DNA from: Streptomyces asiaticus
GTDB lineage: Bacteria > Actinomycetota > Actinomycetes > Streptomycetales > Streptomycetaceae
DNA: 64,000 nt
NCBI RefSeq assembly: GCF_018138715.1
Contig: NZ_JAGSHX010000006.1
Span: 6,076,001 to 6,140,000 of the forward strand
Direction of reading: 5' to 3'
The notes under the pieces are model-generated. The model was given only the letters and a program-made list of their open reading frames with translations. It searched no databases and was not told the origin of the DNA. Both the position numbers and the translations under genes were made by a program. This document shows positions 1 through 9,134 of this stretch, piece after piece. Position 1 is the first letter of the stretch. Each line of letters begins with the position of its first letter.

Positions 1-147
1 CGCGGCGCGCGGCGGGCGCGGTATGCGCGCCGTCTCGCCGCGTGGGAGCGCAGCGAGGTCGCCGAACTCGCCAGGCTGCTGCACCGGTTGAACGCGGAGC
101 AGGAGGCCGACGACCGCGGTCAGGCGGCGCGCGCGGCGCAGGAGTAG
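1..147 (+). CDS. MarR-family regulator, C-terminal end only
   Basis: The window opens inside this gene; 48 residues remain before a TAG at 145-147. They form a charged amphipathic helix (WERSEVAELARLLHRLN) followed by a polar tail, which looks like the last dimerisation helix of MarR-family winged-helix repressors. The DNA-binding part lies outside the window, so the family call rests on the helix alone. The gene converges on the phosphatase gene at 243-1013, leaving a 95-base gap. Confidence 0.5.
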   Translation, partial: RGARRARYARRLAAWERSEVAELARLLHRLNAEQEADDRGQAARAAQE

Positions 148-242
148 GGCGCTCATACCCGTCAGGATCGGCGACCCGCGCGCATCCGGCGACGCGGATG
201 TGGCAACCGCGCTACCCGCCCCGGGAAGGGCGGCCCCCGCGG

Positions 243-1013
243 TCAGGGCTCCACGAAGACCACGGCCGCGTCGTCATGGGTCTTGCCCCGGGGGAAGGCC
301 GTACGGTCCGGATCGGCGTGCTCGGCCGCCCGTACCCGGTCGATCAGCGCCTGCGGGCCCTCCTTGCGCAGTAGCGCGAAGCACTCGGTCCAGTCGCCCT
401 CGCCGAACCGCTCCACCCAGCGCGACGCCCCGTCGGTGAGCGCCGCCAGCGCCCGTACCTCGCCGCGCGGGAGCTCCCCGGTGACCGCCTTACGGGAGAC
501 GCCGGGGTCGGCGGCGGCGGTGAAGAAGCCGTCCGCCGCGTTGCGCAGCGGGGCGAGCCGCCGGCCCTCGGCCCGCAGCCGGTCGATGCGGTCGTCCAGG
601 ACCGGGGTCACTCCGTCATGGGTCCGCTCGATGAGCAACACCGAGTCGGACAGCACCAGATACTCGATGCGCTCGGGGTTCCAGCGCGCTGTGACGACGG
701 TTGCCTGAGGTGTCAGAGGGTGAGAAAGGTCACATGTTGAACTATGAGCGGCGGCGGTCCGCGCGATCGCCTCGGAGAGGCACTGTGTCAGTGGCATATC
801 CCGCCGCGAACCGGACAGTTCGAGCAGCGATCCGCCGAGCCGCGCGGTGAACCAGTCCACGCTGTGGACGCATCCGTCCCCTCCCTCGGGCGGGGTCACC
901 CCGTCCAGCACCACGAGCGCACCGCCGCTCCCCGAGGCCGGGAGGGCTACTGATGCGTAGTCCTCGTTGGGACAGTGCTGATCGCCGGAGGCGGTCGCGA
1001 GTTCGATGCGCAT
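243..1013 (-). CDS. PP2C-like serine/threonine phosphatase domain protein
   Basis: This 256-residue cytosolic protein shows the spaced metal-binding signatures of the PP2C fold: an early NEDYA (residues 16-20, the usual N-E-D motif), VVLDGVTPPEG near residue 34 in place of the standard V-x-DGxGG, ALTDGASRW in the last third, and THDDAAVVFVE at the C-terminus. PP2C enzymes are Mg/Mn-dependent phosphoserine/threonine phosphatases. The glycine-rich DG motif is altered (DGVTPPEG), so catalytic activity is likely but not certain. No membrane segment is visible. It starts with ATG and faces away from the conservon across a shared 390-base gap. No partner kinase is adjacent, so its substrate is unknown. 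Confidence 0.65.
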   Translation of the reverse strand: MRIELATASGDQHCPNEDYASVALPASGSGGALVVLDGVTPPEGGDGCVHSVDWFTARLGGSLLELSGSRRDMPLTQCLSEAIARTAAAHSSTCDLSHPLTPQATVVTARWNPERIEYLVLSDSVLLIERTHDGVTPVLDDRIDRLRAEGRRLAPLRNAADGFFTAAADPGVSRKAVTGELPRGEVRALAALTDGASRWVERFGEGDWTECFALLRKEGPQALIDRVRAAEHADPDRTAFPRGKTHDDAAVVFVEP

Positions 1014-1403
1014 TCCCTCAGTCTGCCGGAGCCCTGTCGATCACCACGGTGGCGAGGGCCGGACCGGGCGTTGGTCCGTACCAAATCCGTCGCCGGTTTC
1101 TCCGCTGCCTGATTGGGGCGGGATTGACACTTCTGGGAAGCTGCGGGTGGGCATCTTCTCAGGGCGCCGAGGTCTTTACCAATCCGCGCAAGGTGGTGGG
1201 AAGGTATGGCCGCGAGCCAAAGTTGGTGGTCAACTACGCAATACGGTTCACTCGTTCGGGTGGCCGGGCGGGTGATGCATACCTGCCCCAGACCCGTCCT
1301 GAAAGGGTCGGAATCCCTGCCAGAGGTGGGGAAACACAATTGTTGATCCGTCGTCACCCCTGGTCCACGTCAGCGGTCGGGCGAGAATGGATTGTGAGCA
1401 CCG
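1014..1403. other. Divergent intergenic region (promoters of phosphatase and conservon)
   Basis: No coding region is supported here. It separates the divergent phosphatase gene and cvnA, so it must hold both promoters. TTGAC-like hexamers are present around 1126 and 1340 but I could not pair either with a convincing -10 at the right spacing. Confidence 0.5.
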
Positions 1404-4400
1404 GTGCGGAAGAAGCGGCTTCGGGGCACCACGCGCGAGGCGGTCGGCGAGCCACGCCAGGATGAGGCGGCGCCGCGACGCCGCACCGTACGCGTCCGTC
1501 GTCGGCTCACCACGTCCGTCGTCCTCGTCTCCGTCGCCGTCCTCGGGGCCGGAACCCCCGCCGTGCTGCTCGCCCTCGACGACACCACCGACGCCCAGCA
1601 CCTCGTCGACCTCGCGGAGACCAACCGCGGCGCGGTGACCCTCGCCCACGCCCTCGCCGACGAGCGCGACGCCATGACCCGCTATGTCGCCGACGGCCGC
1701 ACCTCCGCCTCCGGCCGCGGGGTCTCCGAGGAGATGCGCGCCCGGGTCGACCGCCGGGTCCGGGAGGTGCGCGAGGACGTCCCGGCCTCCGTCCGGCGGC
1801 GCCTGGACGCCCTCCCCGGGCTGCGGCAGGAGGCGCTGACCGGCAAGGGCTCGGCCACCGACGTCTTCACCGCCTACACCCGGACCGTCCAGGCGCTGAA
1901 CGGCATCACCGACACCCTCGCCCGCCGGCTCCCGGCCGAGGCCGAGTCCGGCGGCACCGCCGCGCTGGCCCCGCTCGGCCGCGCGGTGGAGGAGGCGTCC
2001 GCCACCCGCGGACTGCTGCTGGCCGCGCTCGACGCGGGCGGCGGCCAGCCCACGCTGGTCTCGGCCGCCCAGCGGACCAACGTCCGCGAGCAGTCGGCGC
2101 TCGACGACTTCGAGCAGCTCGCCCCGGCCGCCATGCGCGAGGCCTACCAGCGCACCGTCAGCGGCGCCGAGGTCGGCTCCGCCGAGCGCTACCTCGCCCG
2201 GCTCACCGACCAGGGCCGCCTCGCGGGCAATGACTTCTTCCTCCAGAAGGACCGCGTCGAGGCCGCCCTGAACGCCCGGATCGACCAGATGCGCGGCGCG
2301 CAGTCCTCGCTGGCCTCCGCCGAGGCCGCCCAGCTCGCGCGGGTGCGCGACGACGAGGTCACCGACCTGGAGCTGCGCATCGGCATCGTCGGTGCCGCCC
2401 TGCTGGTCGCCCTCGGCGCCGGAGTGCACAGCGCCCGCTCGATGACCCGGCCGCTGGCCGCGCTCCGGCTCGGTGCCCGGCGGGTCGCCGCCGATCCGGC
2501 GGCCGAGGAACCGGTCGCGTTCACGGGCCGCGACGACGAGTTCGCGGACGCCGTACGGGCCGTCAACGAACTGCACGCCAAGGCCACACAGACGTACGAG
2601 CGGGTCGCCGAGCTCGAGCGCGAGCGCACCCGGCTCGTCGGCGAGCGGCAGCGGCTGGCCGATGAGCGGGACGGGCTGCGCGCCGAGCGGGACGCGGTCA
2701 CCACCCGGCTGGAGGGGCTGCGGGCCCGGGTCCACGGCAGCTTCGTCAGCCTCGCGCTGCGCTCGCTGGGCCTGATCGAGCGCCAGCTCGCCATCATCGA
2801 GTCCCTGGAGGAGCGGGAGCAGGACCCCGACCGCCTCGAGACGCTCTTCCAGCTCGACCACCTGGCCACCGGGATGCGCCGCTACGGCGAGAACCTCCTG
2901 GTGATCGCGGGCTCCGAGCAGAAGGCCACCCACCCGGGGCCGGTGCCGCTGCTGGATGTGCTGCGCGCCTCGATCAGCGAGGTCGAGCGGTACGACCGGG
3001 TGCAGATCCAGGCGCTGCCGCCACATGCCCAGGTCGCGGGGTTCGCCGCGGACAGCGTCAGCCACCTGATCGCCGAGCTCCTGGAGAACGCGACATCGTT
3101 TTCTCCGCCGGACGCGGCGGTCCAGATCTCCGGCTGGCTGCTGGAGACCGGCGAGGTCATGCTCTCCGTCCAGGACGAGGGCATCGGCATGACGCCCGAG
3201 CGGTTCGTGGAGCTGAACAACCGGCTCGCCGACCCGGTGCCGGAGTACTGCCAGGGCCCCCAGCCGGAGGACCCGCTGGGCCTCGGGCTGTATGTGGTGA
3301 CCCGGCTCGCGGCGCGCCACGGCATCCGGGTGCAGCTTCGCGAGCAGCAGCCGGGCGGGGTGGCGGCCGTGGTCGTCCTCCCGACGAAGATCCTTCCCTC
3401 CGGTCCGCCCGGCGCCGGGCTGCCGCCCGCCCCGCCGGTGGGCGCGGGCGCGACGTTCGGCGCCACCGGGCCGTCGTCCTTCCTGGGCTTCCCGGGCTCG
3501 GAGGCCGAGGCGAACTCCAACGCGCTGCCGGGGCAGGCCCGTTCGGTCGCGCGCGACCAAGAGGGTGTGGCGGAGACCGATGCGGAGCCGATCGCTCCGC
3601 TCGCGGAGCCGGTGCCCGAGCCGGACCAGGTGCCCCAGGGGACCGCCGAGCCGGGGCCCGAGGACGAGCCCCGTACCGAGCCCGAGCCCGTCGACGCCGC
3701 CGCCGAACCGGAGCCGAGCGCCCCCTGGGCCGTCCCCGGTGCGCGGTGGGGGCTGACGGGGGACACGGGCCGCGACTACCCCATGGAGCCCACGCCGCCG
3801 CGCGGCCATCCGGCCCCGGAAGGCGCCGGTGCGCCGGCCCCCGAAGGCGCCGGTGCGCTGCCCGCCCTGCCCAAGCGCGTCCCCAAGCTGGCCCAGGCCG
3901 TCGGGCCGGACGGCGCCGGGTCCGGCGCGGACGACAAGGCCCCGGCACCTCGGCCCGAGGAGCCGGAGGTCCCGGCCGTCGAGCAGACGATGGAGCTGAC
4001 GCTCCGCCGCCTGCGCGAGAGCCAAGGGGACCCCGAGGACCGCGATGACCGCTCGGACCGTACGGGTCCCGACGGCCGCGAAAGCCGCAAGGACCGCGAG
4101 GACCGTAGGGACCGTGAGGGTCGCGACGTACGTGCGGACGCGGCGGACCGCGCGGACGCCGACCGCCGCGACGACCTCGCGGACCCCGGCGACCACGCGG
4201 ACCGCGAGTGGTACATCGGCGGCCACGGCATACGCCCGGTCGGCGCGGCCGCCTGGGGCCCGGCCCACGGCGCCCCGGCCAACGGCGGCCCCGCCAACGG
4301 CGCCCCGGCGTCGTACGACGGCCCGGAAGACAGCGTCCCGTCGCCGCCCGGCGGCAGGACGGCGGAGGGTGGTGAGCGGGCAGGCGGCGGTGAGCCGTCC

Positions 4401-4718
4401 GCCGATCCGTACGCCATCGGCCCCGACCAGCACGCCCGCCCGGACGACGAGCCGATGCGCACCGACAAGGGGCTTCCCAAGCGCCGACCGCGGAACGTGG
4501 CGCTCCGGGAGCCCGACGCACGGGAGCGGACCGGCTCGGTGGACGCGGAGGAACTGCGGCGCCGGCTCGGTGGCTTCCAGCGCGGCGCCCGCGAGGGGCA
4601 CCGTGACGCCGCCGCCGAGATCGCCGCCCACGGCGAGCCCGCTCGGGGGCACGGGGGAGCAGCAGGGCAAACGGGGGCGCAGAACGAGGGTGGCACGGTT
4701 GAGGAGGCACGCGGGTGA
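1404..4718 (+). CDS. cvnA: Conservon sensor histidine kinase CvnA (nitrate/sulfonate-sensing-like)
   Basis: The 1104-residue membrane sensor is the first gene of a conservon. A basic N-terminus leads into a transmembrane helix (about 35-58), an all-helical extracytoplasmic NIT-like sensor (60-320), a second transmembrane helix (about 325-343), a HAMP segment (345-400) and a coiled coil (395-440). The dimerisation helix and HATPase domain follow: N box ELLENATSFSPP at 557-568, DEGIGM at 591-596 and GLGLYV at 626-631. A disordered tail of roughly 440 residues, rich in Pro, Glu and Asp and including an Arg/Asp repeat stretch (about 880-930), closes the protein. Start is GTG at 1404. The stop overlaps the next GTG (GTGA). 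In this family the kinase module works with CvnB, CvnC and the GTPase CvnD as a membrane complex resembling a G-protein-coupled receptor. The signal it senses is unknown. Confidence 0.9.
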   Translation: MRKKRLRGTTREAVGEPRQDEAAPRRRTVRVRRRLTTSVVLVSVAVLGAGTPAVLLALDDTTDAQHLVDLAETNRGAVTLAHALADERDAMTRYVADGRTSASGRGVSEEMRARVDRRVREVREDVPASVRRRLDALPGLRQEALTGKGSATDVFTAYTRTVQALNGITDTLARRLPAEAESGGTAALAPLGRAVEEASATRGLLLAALDAGGGQPTLVSAAQRTNVREQSALDDFEQLAPAAMREAYQRTVSGAEVGSAERYLARLTDQGRLAGNDFFLQKDRVEAALNARIDQMRGAQSSLASAEAAQLARVRDDEVTDLELRIGIVGAALLVALGAGVHSARSMTRPLAALRLGARRVAADPAAEEPVAFTGRDDEFADAVRAVNELHAKATQTYERVAELERERTRLVGERQRLADERDGLRAERDAVTTRLEGLRARVHGSFVSLALRSLGLIERQLAIIESLEEREQDPDRLETLFQLDHLATGMRRYGENLLVIAGSEQKATHPGPVPLLDVLRASISEVERYDRVQIQALPPHAQVAGFAADSVSHLIAELLENATSFSPPDAAVQISGWLLETGEVMLSVQDEGIGMTPERFVELNNRLADPVPEYCQGPQPEDPLGLGLYVVTRLAARHGIRVQLREQQPGGVAAVVVLPTKILPSGPPGAGLPPAPPVGAGATFGATGPSSFLGFPGSEAEANSNALPGQARSVARDQEGVAETDAEPIAPLAEPVPEPDQVPQGTAEPGPEDEPRTEPEPVDAAAEPEPSAPWAVPGARWGLTGDTGRDYPMEPTPPRGHPAPEGAGAPAPEGAGALPALPKRVPKLAQAVGPDGAGSGADDKAPAPRPEEPEVPAVEQTMELTLRRLRESQGDPEDRDDRSDRTGPDGRESRKDREDRRDREGRDVRADAADRADADRRDDLADPGDHADREWYIGGHGIRPVGAAAWGPAHGAPANGGPANGAPASYDGPEDSVPSPPGGRTAEGGERAGGGEPSADPYAIGPDQHARPDDEPMRTDKGLPKRRPRNVALREPDARERTGSVDAEELRRRLGGFQRGAREGHRDAAAEIAAHGEPARGHGGAAGQTGAQNEGGTVEEARG

Positions 4719-5206
4719 ATGCGCCCAGTAGTACCTACGGGTTGAGTCGCGAGGCCCGTAATCTGCACTGGTTGCTGGCGAACCTGGTCGAGGAGGTGCC
4801 GGGCGTCCGTTCGGTCGTGGTCGTCTCGACCGACGGACTGATGCTGCTCTCCTCCGACACACGGCACCACGCCGCGGCCGGGTCGGCCGATCCGTCGGTG
4901 CAGGACGGCCCCAAGGGCTCCAGCGCGGATCTGGCGACGATCGTCTCGGGGCTCGGCAGCCTCACGCTCGGCGCGGCGAAGCTGATGGACGCCGGGAGTG
5001 TCAAGCAGACGATGGTGGCGATGGACGAGGGCAGTCTGTTCGTCATGTCGATCAGCGACGGTTCGCTGCTGGGCGTGCACGCCACCCCCGACTGCGACAT
5101 GACCGTCGTCGCCTATCACATGGCGCTGTTCGTGGGCCGGGCCGGACATGTGCTCACCCCCGAGCTCCGCAATGAACTACGCAGGTCGCTGGAGCACGCA
5201 CAGTGA
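4715..5206 (+). CDS. cvnB: Conservon roadblock/LC7 protein CvnB
   Basis: The 163-residue protein begins with LSREARNLHWLLANLVEEVPGVRSVVVVSTDGLML, the hallmark of the actinobacterial roadblock/LC7 family, and continues through GLGSLTLGAAKLM and MSISDGSLLGVHATPDCDMTVVAYHM. Roadblock proteins bind small GTPases and regulate their nucleotide state; here the partner is presumably CvnD. The GTG start overlaps the cvnA stop by four bases and its own stop overlaps cvnC in the same way, indicating translational coupling. A 15-20 residue Ala/Ser/Asp-rich insertion (around 50-68) interrupts the domain, as is common in this family. Confidence 0.9.
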   Translation: MNAPSSTYGLSREARNLHWLLANLVEEVPGVRSVVVVSTDGLMLLSSDTRHHAAAGSADPSVQDGPKGSSADLATIVSGLGSLTLGAAKLMDAGSVKQTMVAMDEGSLFVMSISDGSLLGVHATPDCDMTVVAYHMALFVGRAGHVLTPELRNELRRSLEHAQ

Positions 5207-5595
5207 CGGCCGCCGGGTCCGGCCGACCCGCCCGTAAACCCGCTCGCGTACGTCCGTACTCACTCACCGGTGGCCGCACCCGCTCCGGCCATGTGCTGCT
5301 GGTGGAGACCTTCGTCGCGGCGCTGGAGTCTCCGGACGGACGGCTCGACCTGGCCCCCAGCGGGTTGAACTCCCGGATGCTGCCGGAGATCCGGGCGATC
5401 ATCGAACTGTGCGCCAGGATGCGCTCCGTCGCGGAGGTCTCCGCGATGCTCAAGATCCCACTCGGTGTGGTGCGCGTCCTGCTCAGCGACCTGGCCGACC
5501 AGGGAAAGATCCGCGTCTACGGCACCGGGCGGGGCCCCGGCCAGCCGGACCGCGCGTTGCTCGAAAGGGTGCTCAGTGGACTTCGCAGGCTCTGA
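5203..5595 (+). CDS. cvnC: Conservon DUF742 protein CvnC
   Basis: This 130-residue protein matches the DUF742 pattern: a basic N-terminus with VRPYSLTGGRT, then a winged-helix-like half with EIRAIIELCARMRSVAEVSAMLKIPLGVVRVLLSDLADQGKIRVY and a final LLERVLSGLRRL. The wing and recognition helix resemble a DNA-binding domain, but in conservons the protein is thought to act in the signalling complex with CvnA, B and D. It starts at GTG in a GTGA overlap with cvnB, and its last 20 bases overlap the start of cvnD. Confidence 0.9.
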   Translation: MTAAGSGRPARKPARVRPYSLTGGRTRSGHVLLVETFVAALESPDGRLDLAPSGLNSRMLPEIRAIIELCARMRSVAEVSAMLKIPLGVVRVLLSDLADQGKIRVYGTGRGPGQPDRALLERVLSGLRRL

Positions 5596-6241
5596 GACGA
5601 TCACGGCGACCCCGCCGGCGACGTCGGAGATACCCGGGGCCGGGATGCCCGGGGCCGAGGAGGTGCTCCAGAGGTGGCAGACGGACCGCTCCCGCGCGCC
5701 GATCGCCACCAAGATAGTGATAGCGGGAGGCTTCGGCGTCGGTAAGACGACCTTCGTCGGCGCGGTCTCGGAGATCACTCCGCTCCAGACCGAAGCGCTG
5801 ATGACACAGGCCAGCGAGAGCGTGGACGACCTCGAGGCGACGCCCGAGAAGCTGACCACCACCGTCGCGATGGACTTCGGCCGGATCACGCTGGAGAACG
5901 ATCTGGTCCTGTACCTCTTCGGCACCCCCGGTCAGCAGCGCTTCTGGTTCATGTGGGACGACCTGATGCGCGGGGCCATCGGCGCGGTGGTGATGGTCGA
6001 CACCCGGCGCCTGGACGAGAGCTTCCCGGCGCTGGACTACTTCGAGAGCCTCAAGCTGCCCTATGTGGTGGCGGTCAATCACTTCGAGGGGACTCCGCTC
6101 TACCAGGCCGAGGACGTACGGGACGCGCTCTCCGTGGCGTCCTCCGTACCCGTGGTGATGATGGACGCCCGGCGCCGGATCGCGGTCGTGGACGCGCTGC
6201 TGGCGCTGGTGAGGCACGCGGTTGACGTGTCTCCCGAGTGA
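5576..6241 (+). CDS. cvnD: Conservon GTP-binding protein CvnD
   Basis: The 221-residue GTPase carries GGFGVGKTT (51-59, Walker A/G1), FGTPGQQRF (G3 at about 115-123, with the catalytic-position Gln) and VNHFEG (G4, residues 167-172, in place of NKxD). These substitutions are typical of the Mgl/Rag-like bacterial GTPases found in conservons. I start it at GTG 5576, which gives the usual N-terminus and a 20-base overlap with cvnC; longer upstream readings run through cvnC in another frame. It presumably cycles between GTP and GDP under control of CvnB and signals from CvnA to an unknown effector, possibly the adjacent monooxygenase. Confidence 0.88.
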   Translation: MDFAGSETITATPPATSEIPGAGMPGAEEVLQRWQTDRSRAPIATKIVIAGGFGVGKTTFVGAVSEITPLQTEALMTQASESVDDLEATPEKLTTTVAMDFGRITLENDLVLYLFGTPGQQRFWFMWDDLMRGAIGAVVMVDTRRLDESFPALDYFESLKLPYVVAVNHFEGTPLYQAEDVRDALSVASSVPVVMMDARRRIAVVDALLALVRHAVDVSPE

Positions 6242-6318
6242 CGTAACCTCGGCTCCGCCCGTGGGATGGAATGCTCCGTTCCTCTTTTCGGTCCGAGCGT
6301 GAGGGAGAGTCGACAGTC

Positions 6319-7644
6319 ATGCGGAAGATACTCATCGTGGGTGCCGGTCAATCCGGCCTCCAACTCGCCCTCGGCCTCCAGTCCCAGGGCTACGAGCCCA
6401 CGCTGATGTCCAACCGGACGGCCGATGAGATCCGCGGCGGGCGGGTGATGTCCACCCAGTGCATGTTCCGCACCGCGCTGGGCCACGAGCGCGATCTGGG
6501 GCTCAACTTCTGGGAGGAGCGGGCGCCGCGGATCGAGGGTCTCGGGGTCTCGGTCGCCGGGCCGTCGGCTCCCGGGGGCCATCCGCGGGTCGTCGACTGG
6601 GTCGGCCGGCTCGACGGTTACGCCCAGTCCGTCGACCAGCGGATCAAGATGGCCGGCTGGATGGAGACGTTCGAGCAGCGCGGCGGCCAGGTGGTCATCC
6701 ACGGCGCCGCCGTCTCCGACCTGGACGTCCTCGTCAGGAAGTACGACCTGGTGCTGGTGGCCGCGGGCAAGGGCGAACTGGTCTCGCTCTTCGGCCGGGA
6801 CGCCGCCCGCTCCCCGTACGACACCCCGCAGCGCGCCCTCGCGGTCGCCTATGTGCACGGGCTCGGCCCGCGCCCCGAGCACCCCGACGTCGACGCGGTG
6901 CGCTGCAACCTCGTCCCCGGCGTCGGCGAGCTCTTCGTGATGCCCACGCTCACCACCAGCGGCCGCGCCGACATCCTCTTCTGGGAGGCCGTCCCGGGCG
7001 GTCCGGCCGACGCGTTCCAGGGCATCACCGACCCCTCGGAGCACCTGGAGCGCGCTCTGGAGCTGATGGAACACTTCACGCCCTGGGAGTACGCGCGCGC
7101 CACCAAGGTCGAGCTGACGGACGCGGGTGGCACGCTGTCCGGGCGGTACGCGCCGACCGTACGCCACCCGGTCGGGCGGCTGCCGGGCGGCGGTCTGGTG
7201 CTGGGCGTGGCCGATGTCGTGGTGACCAACGACCCGATCACCGGCCAGGGCTCCAACTCCGCGGCCAAGTGCGCGGCGGCCTATCTGGAGAGCATCCTCG
7301 AGCGCGGCGACCGGCCGTTCGACGAGGAGTGGATGCGGACGACGTTCGACCGCTACTGGGAGAGCGCGCGGCACGTCACCAAGTGGACCAACGCGATGCT
7401 GGCCCCGCCGCCGGAGCACATCGTGAACCTGCTCGGCGCGGGGTCCGCCTTCCCCGCCGTCGCCCACCGCATCGCCAACGGCTTCGACGACCCCTCCGAC
7501 TTCGAGAACTTCTTCTACGAGCCGGAGAAGGCGGCCGCCTTTCTGGACGAGGTCAGGGAAGAGGCCGAGGCGGCTGAGGCCGAAGCCGAGGTGGAGGTCG
7601 AGGTGGACGACCACGCCCCCGAGGCCGTCCGGTCCTTCCGCTGA
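6319..7644 (+). CDS. Styrene/indole monooxygenase-like flavoprotein
   Basis: This 441-residue protein begins with the FAD-binding Rossmann motif ILIVGAGQSGLQLALGLQSQGYE and contains the STQCMFRTALGHERDLGL and late DPITGQGSNSAAKCAA segments typical of StyA-type single-component-like flavin monooxygenases. StyA enzymes use FADH2 from a partner reductase to epoxidise styrene or indole; no reductase gene is adjacent, so the substrate and reductant are open. I chose ATG 6319, preceded by GAGGGAGAG, over ATG 6271. The C-terminus ends in a Glu/Ala/Val-rich tail (about 412-440). It follows cvnD by 77 bases and is probably the effector gene of the conservon, a place taken by a cytochrome P450 in some other conservons. 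Confidence 0.78.
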   Translation: MRKILIVGAGQSGLQLALGLQSQGYEPTLMSNRTADEIRGGRVMSTQCMFRTALGHERDLGLNFWEERAPRIEGLGVSVAGPSAPGGHPRVVDWVGRLDGYAQSVDQRIKMAGWMETFEQRGGQVVIHGAAVSDLDVLVRKYDLVLVAAGKGELVSLFGRDAARSPYDTPQRALAVAYVHGLGPRPEHPDVDAVRCNLVPGVGELFVMPTLTTSGRADILFWEAVPGGPADAFQGITDPSEHLERALELMEHFTPWEYARATKVELTDAGGTLSGRYAPTVRHPVGRLPGGGLVLGVADVVVTNDPITGQGSNSAAKCAAAYLESILERGDRPFDEEWMRTTFDRYWESARHVTKWTNAMLAPPPEHIVNLLGAGSAFPAVAHRIANGFDDPSDFENFFYEPEKAAAFLDEVREEAEAAEAEAEVEVEVDDHAPEAVRSFR

Positions 7645-7676
7645 CACCGGCCGTCTCCTTCCGTTGGTACGAGCCG

Positions 7677-8951
7677 TCACCGCTTCTTGGCCACCGTGAC
7701 CGGACCCGGGCGCACCACGCCCTGCAACGGATTGGAGGCGAGCGGGGAGAGCTTCACCCGCTGGCCGGGGCGCGGCGCCTGGACCACCTGGCCGTCGCCC
7801 GCGTACATCGCCACATGGCTCGCCCCCTTGTAGTAGATCACCAGATCGCCGGGGCGCAGCTGGTTGAGCGGTACCCGTGGCAGCTGGCGCCACTGCTCCT
7901 GGCTGGTGCGCGGGATGGTCCGCCCGGCATACGCCCAGGCGGAGGAGGTCAGCCCCGAGCAGTCGAAGGAGTTCGGCCCCTCGGCGCCCCAGACGTACGG
8001 CTTGCCGATCTGGTTCAGGGCGTAGGCGAGCGCCCGCCGCCCGGCCTCCGCGGACGCCATGCCGGGGCGGCGGCCGGGGGACTGGTGAGGGCGGGGGCCG
8101 GGCGCGGTGACGGTGGCCACCGGGGAGGGGGCGCCCGCCACCGGGGTGTCCCGGCGGTCTCCGGGGGCCGGGGCGGCGCCGCCTGTGCCGCCGTTCGTGC
8201 CGCCGCCCGTGCCGTCGTTCGTGGTGGCGGGCGGGCCCGCGGCGCCGGGCGAGGCGCCGTCTCCGGAGCCGAGCGCCCCGGAGGCGAGCAGTTTGCGCTG
8301 GGCCTTCGCGGTCTCCTGGCGTTCGCGCTGGGCCACCTGGGCGATCTGGCGGGTGCTGAGCGTGGCCAGCAGCTTCTCGATGGAGCGGAGCTGCTTCTTC
8401 ACCTTGTCCCGCTGTTTCTTCCGCTTCGCCGCCAGGGACAGCTGTTTGTCCAGCGCGGTCCGCGCCCGGGTGGCGATGGTGTCGGCACGCCGCTCGCCCT
8501 TGGTCAGCCGCTGGATCAGGGCGGCCTCGCGGCCGGCCGCCCGATCCAGCTCGCGCGCCTCGTCGGCGGCGTTCTCCGGATGCGGGGTGAGCAGGGTCAG
8601 CAGGAAACTGTAGGAGGAGAGCGCGCTGTGGCCCTGGTACTGCCGGCGGGCCAGCCGACCCGCGGCGTCGTGGCTGTCGGCGAGCTTCGTACGGGCGTGG
8701 ACGAGCTGGGCCGTGAGCTCCCTGGCCCTGGTGCGCTGCTTGTGCAGCTTCTCCTCGGTCCCGTTGTAGGCCTCCGTCGCCTCCTCGGCCTTCCGGTACA
8801 GCGTCTTGAGCTGCGTCAGCAGCTCGGACACGGACCGGTCGGCGGGGCGGGCGGGGGCGGCCGACGCCTTGGCCGCCGGGACGGCGGGCACCAGCGCGGC
8901 GGCCGCGGTGATCGCCGCCGCGCAGACCGAGCCCACGATCCGTCCTGACAC
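7677..8951 (-). CDS. Secreted NlpC/P60 (C40) cell-wall peptidase
   Basis: The 424-residue precursor has a signal peptide (about 1-30, cleaved near AKASA), a long coiled coil rich in Lys, Arg and Glu (about 38-215), a Gly/Pro/Thr-rich linker, and a C-terminal NlpC/P60 domain (about 300-420). The catalytic Cys lies in NSFDCSGLTSSAW and the catalytic His in ASHVAMYAGDG. Such RipA-like enzymes cleave the D-Glu-meso-DAP/LL-DAP bond of peptidoglycan stem peptides. The start is GTG 8951 with a GGAGG seven bases upstream. It converges on the monooxygenase gene with a 32-base gap. Confidence 0.88.
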   Translation of the reverse strand: MSGRIVGSVCAAAITAAAALVPAVPAAKASAAPARPADRSVSELLTQLKTLYRKAEEATEAYNGTEEKLHKQRTRARELTAQLVHARTKLADSHDAAGRLARRQYQGHSALSSYSFLLTLLTPHPENAADEARELDRAAGREAALIQRLTKGERRADTIATRARTALDKQLSLAAKRKKQRDKVKKQLRSIEKLLATLSTRQIAQVAQRERQETAKAQRKLLASGALGSGDGASPGAAGPPATTNDGTGGGTNGGTGGAAPAPGDRRDTPVAGAPSPVATVTAPGPRPHQSPGRRPGMASAEAGRRALAYALNQIGKPYVWGAEGPNSFDCSGLTSSAWAYAGRTIPRTSQEQWRQLPRVPLNQLRPGDLVIYYKGASHVAMYAGDGQVVQAPRPGQRVKLSPLASNPLQGVVRPGPVTVAKKR

Positions 8952-9134
8952 GTGATCACCTCCGGCTCCGAGACGCCTCTGTCCGGCGTCCAGCTCAGCA
9001 GGGATCGTGGCATGACGTTCGTATCTTCAGGAGAATTGTGGGCGAGTCGGGCGAATACGGTCACCCGTCCGGCGGGCGGGCGGTCGGCTCGGCCCGGCAG
9101 CCGACTCGGCCCGCCGGTCGGCTCGACCCGGCGG

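Noticed and set aside
1248..4862. Long minus-strand reading frame of about 1200 residues opposite the sensor kinase
   Set aside because: It is the complement of cvnA, with Arg/Gly/Pro-rich content and no recognisable domain; such shadows are normal at this GC content.
7645..7676. Terminator between the monooxygenase and NlpC/P60 genes
   Set aside because: The 32-base gap has no stem longer than four base pairs.
8952..9134. Cyclic-di-AMP (ydaO-type) riboswitch before the NlpC/P60 gene
   Set aside because: Such a leader is common for cell-wall hydrolases of this group, but I could not find its conserved motifs in the 180-base upstream region.
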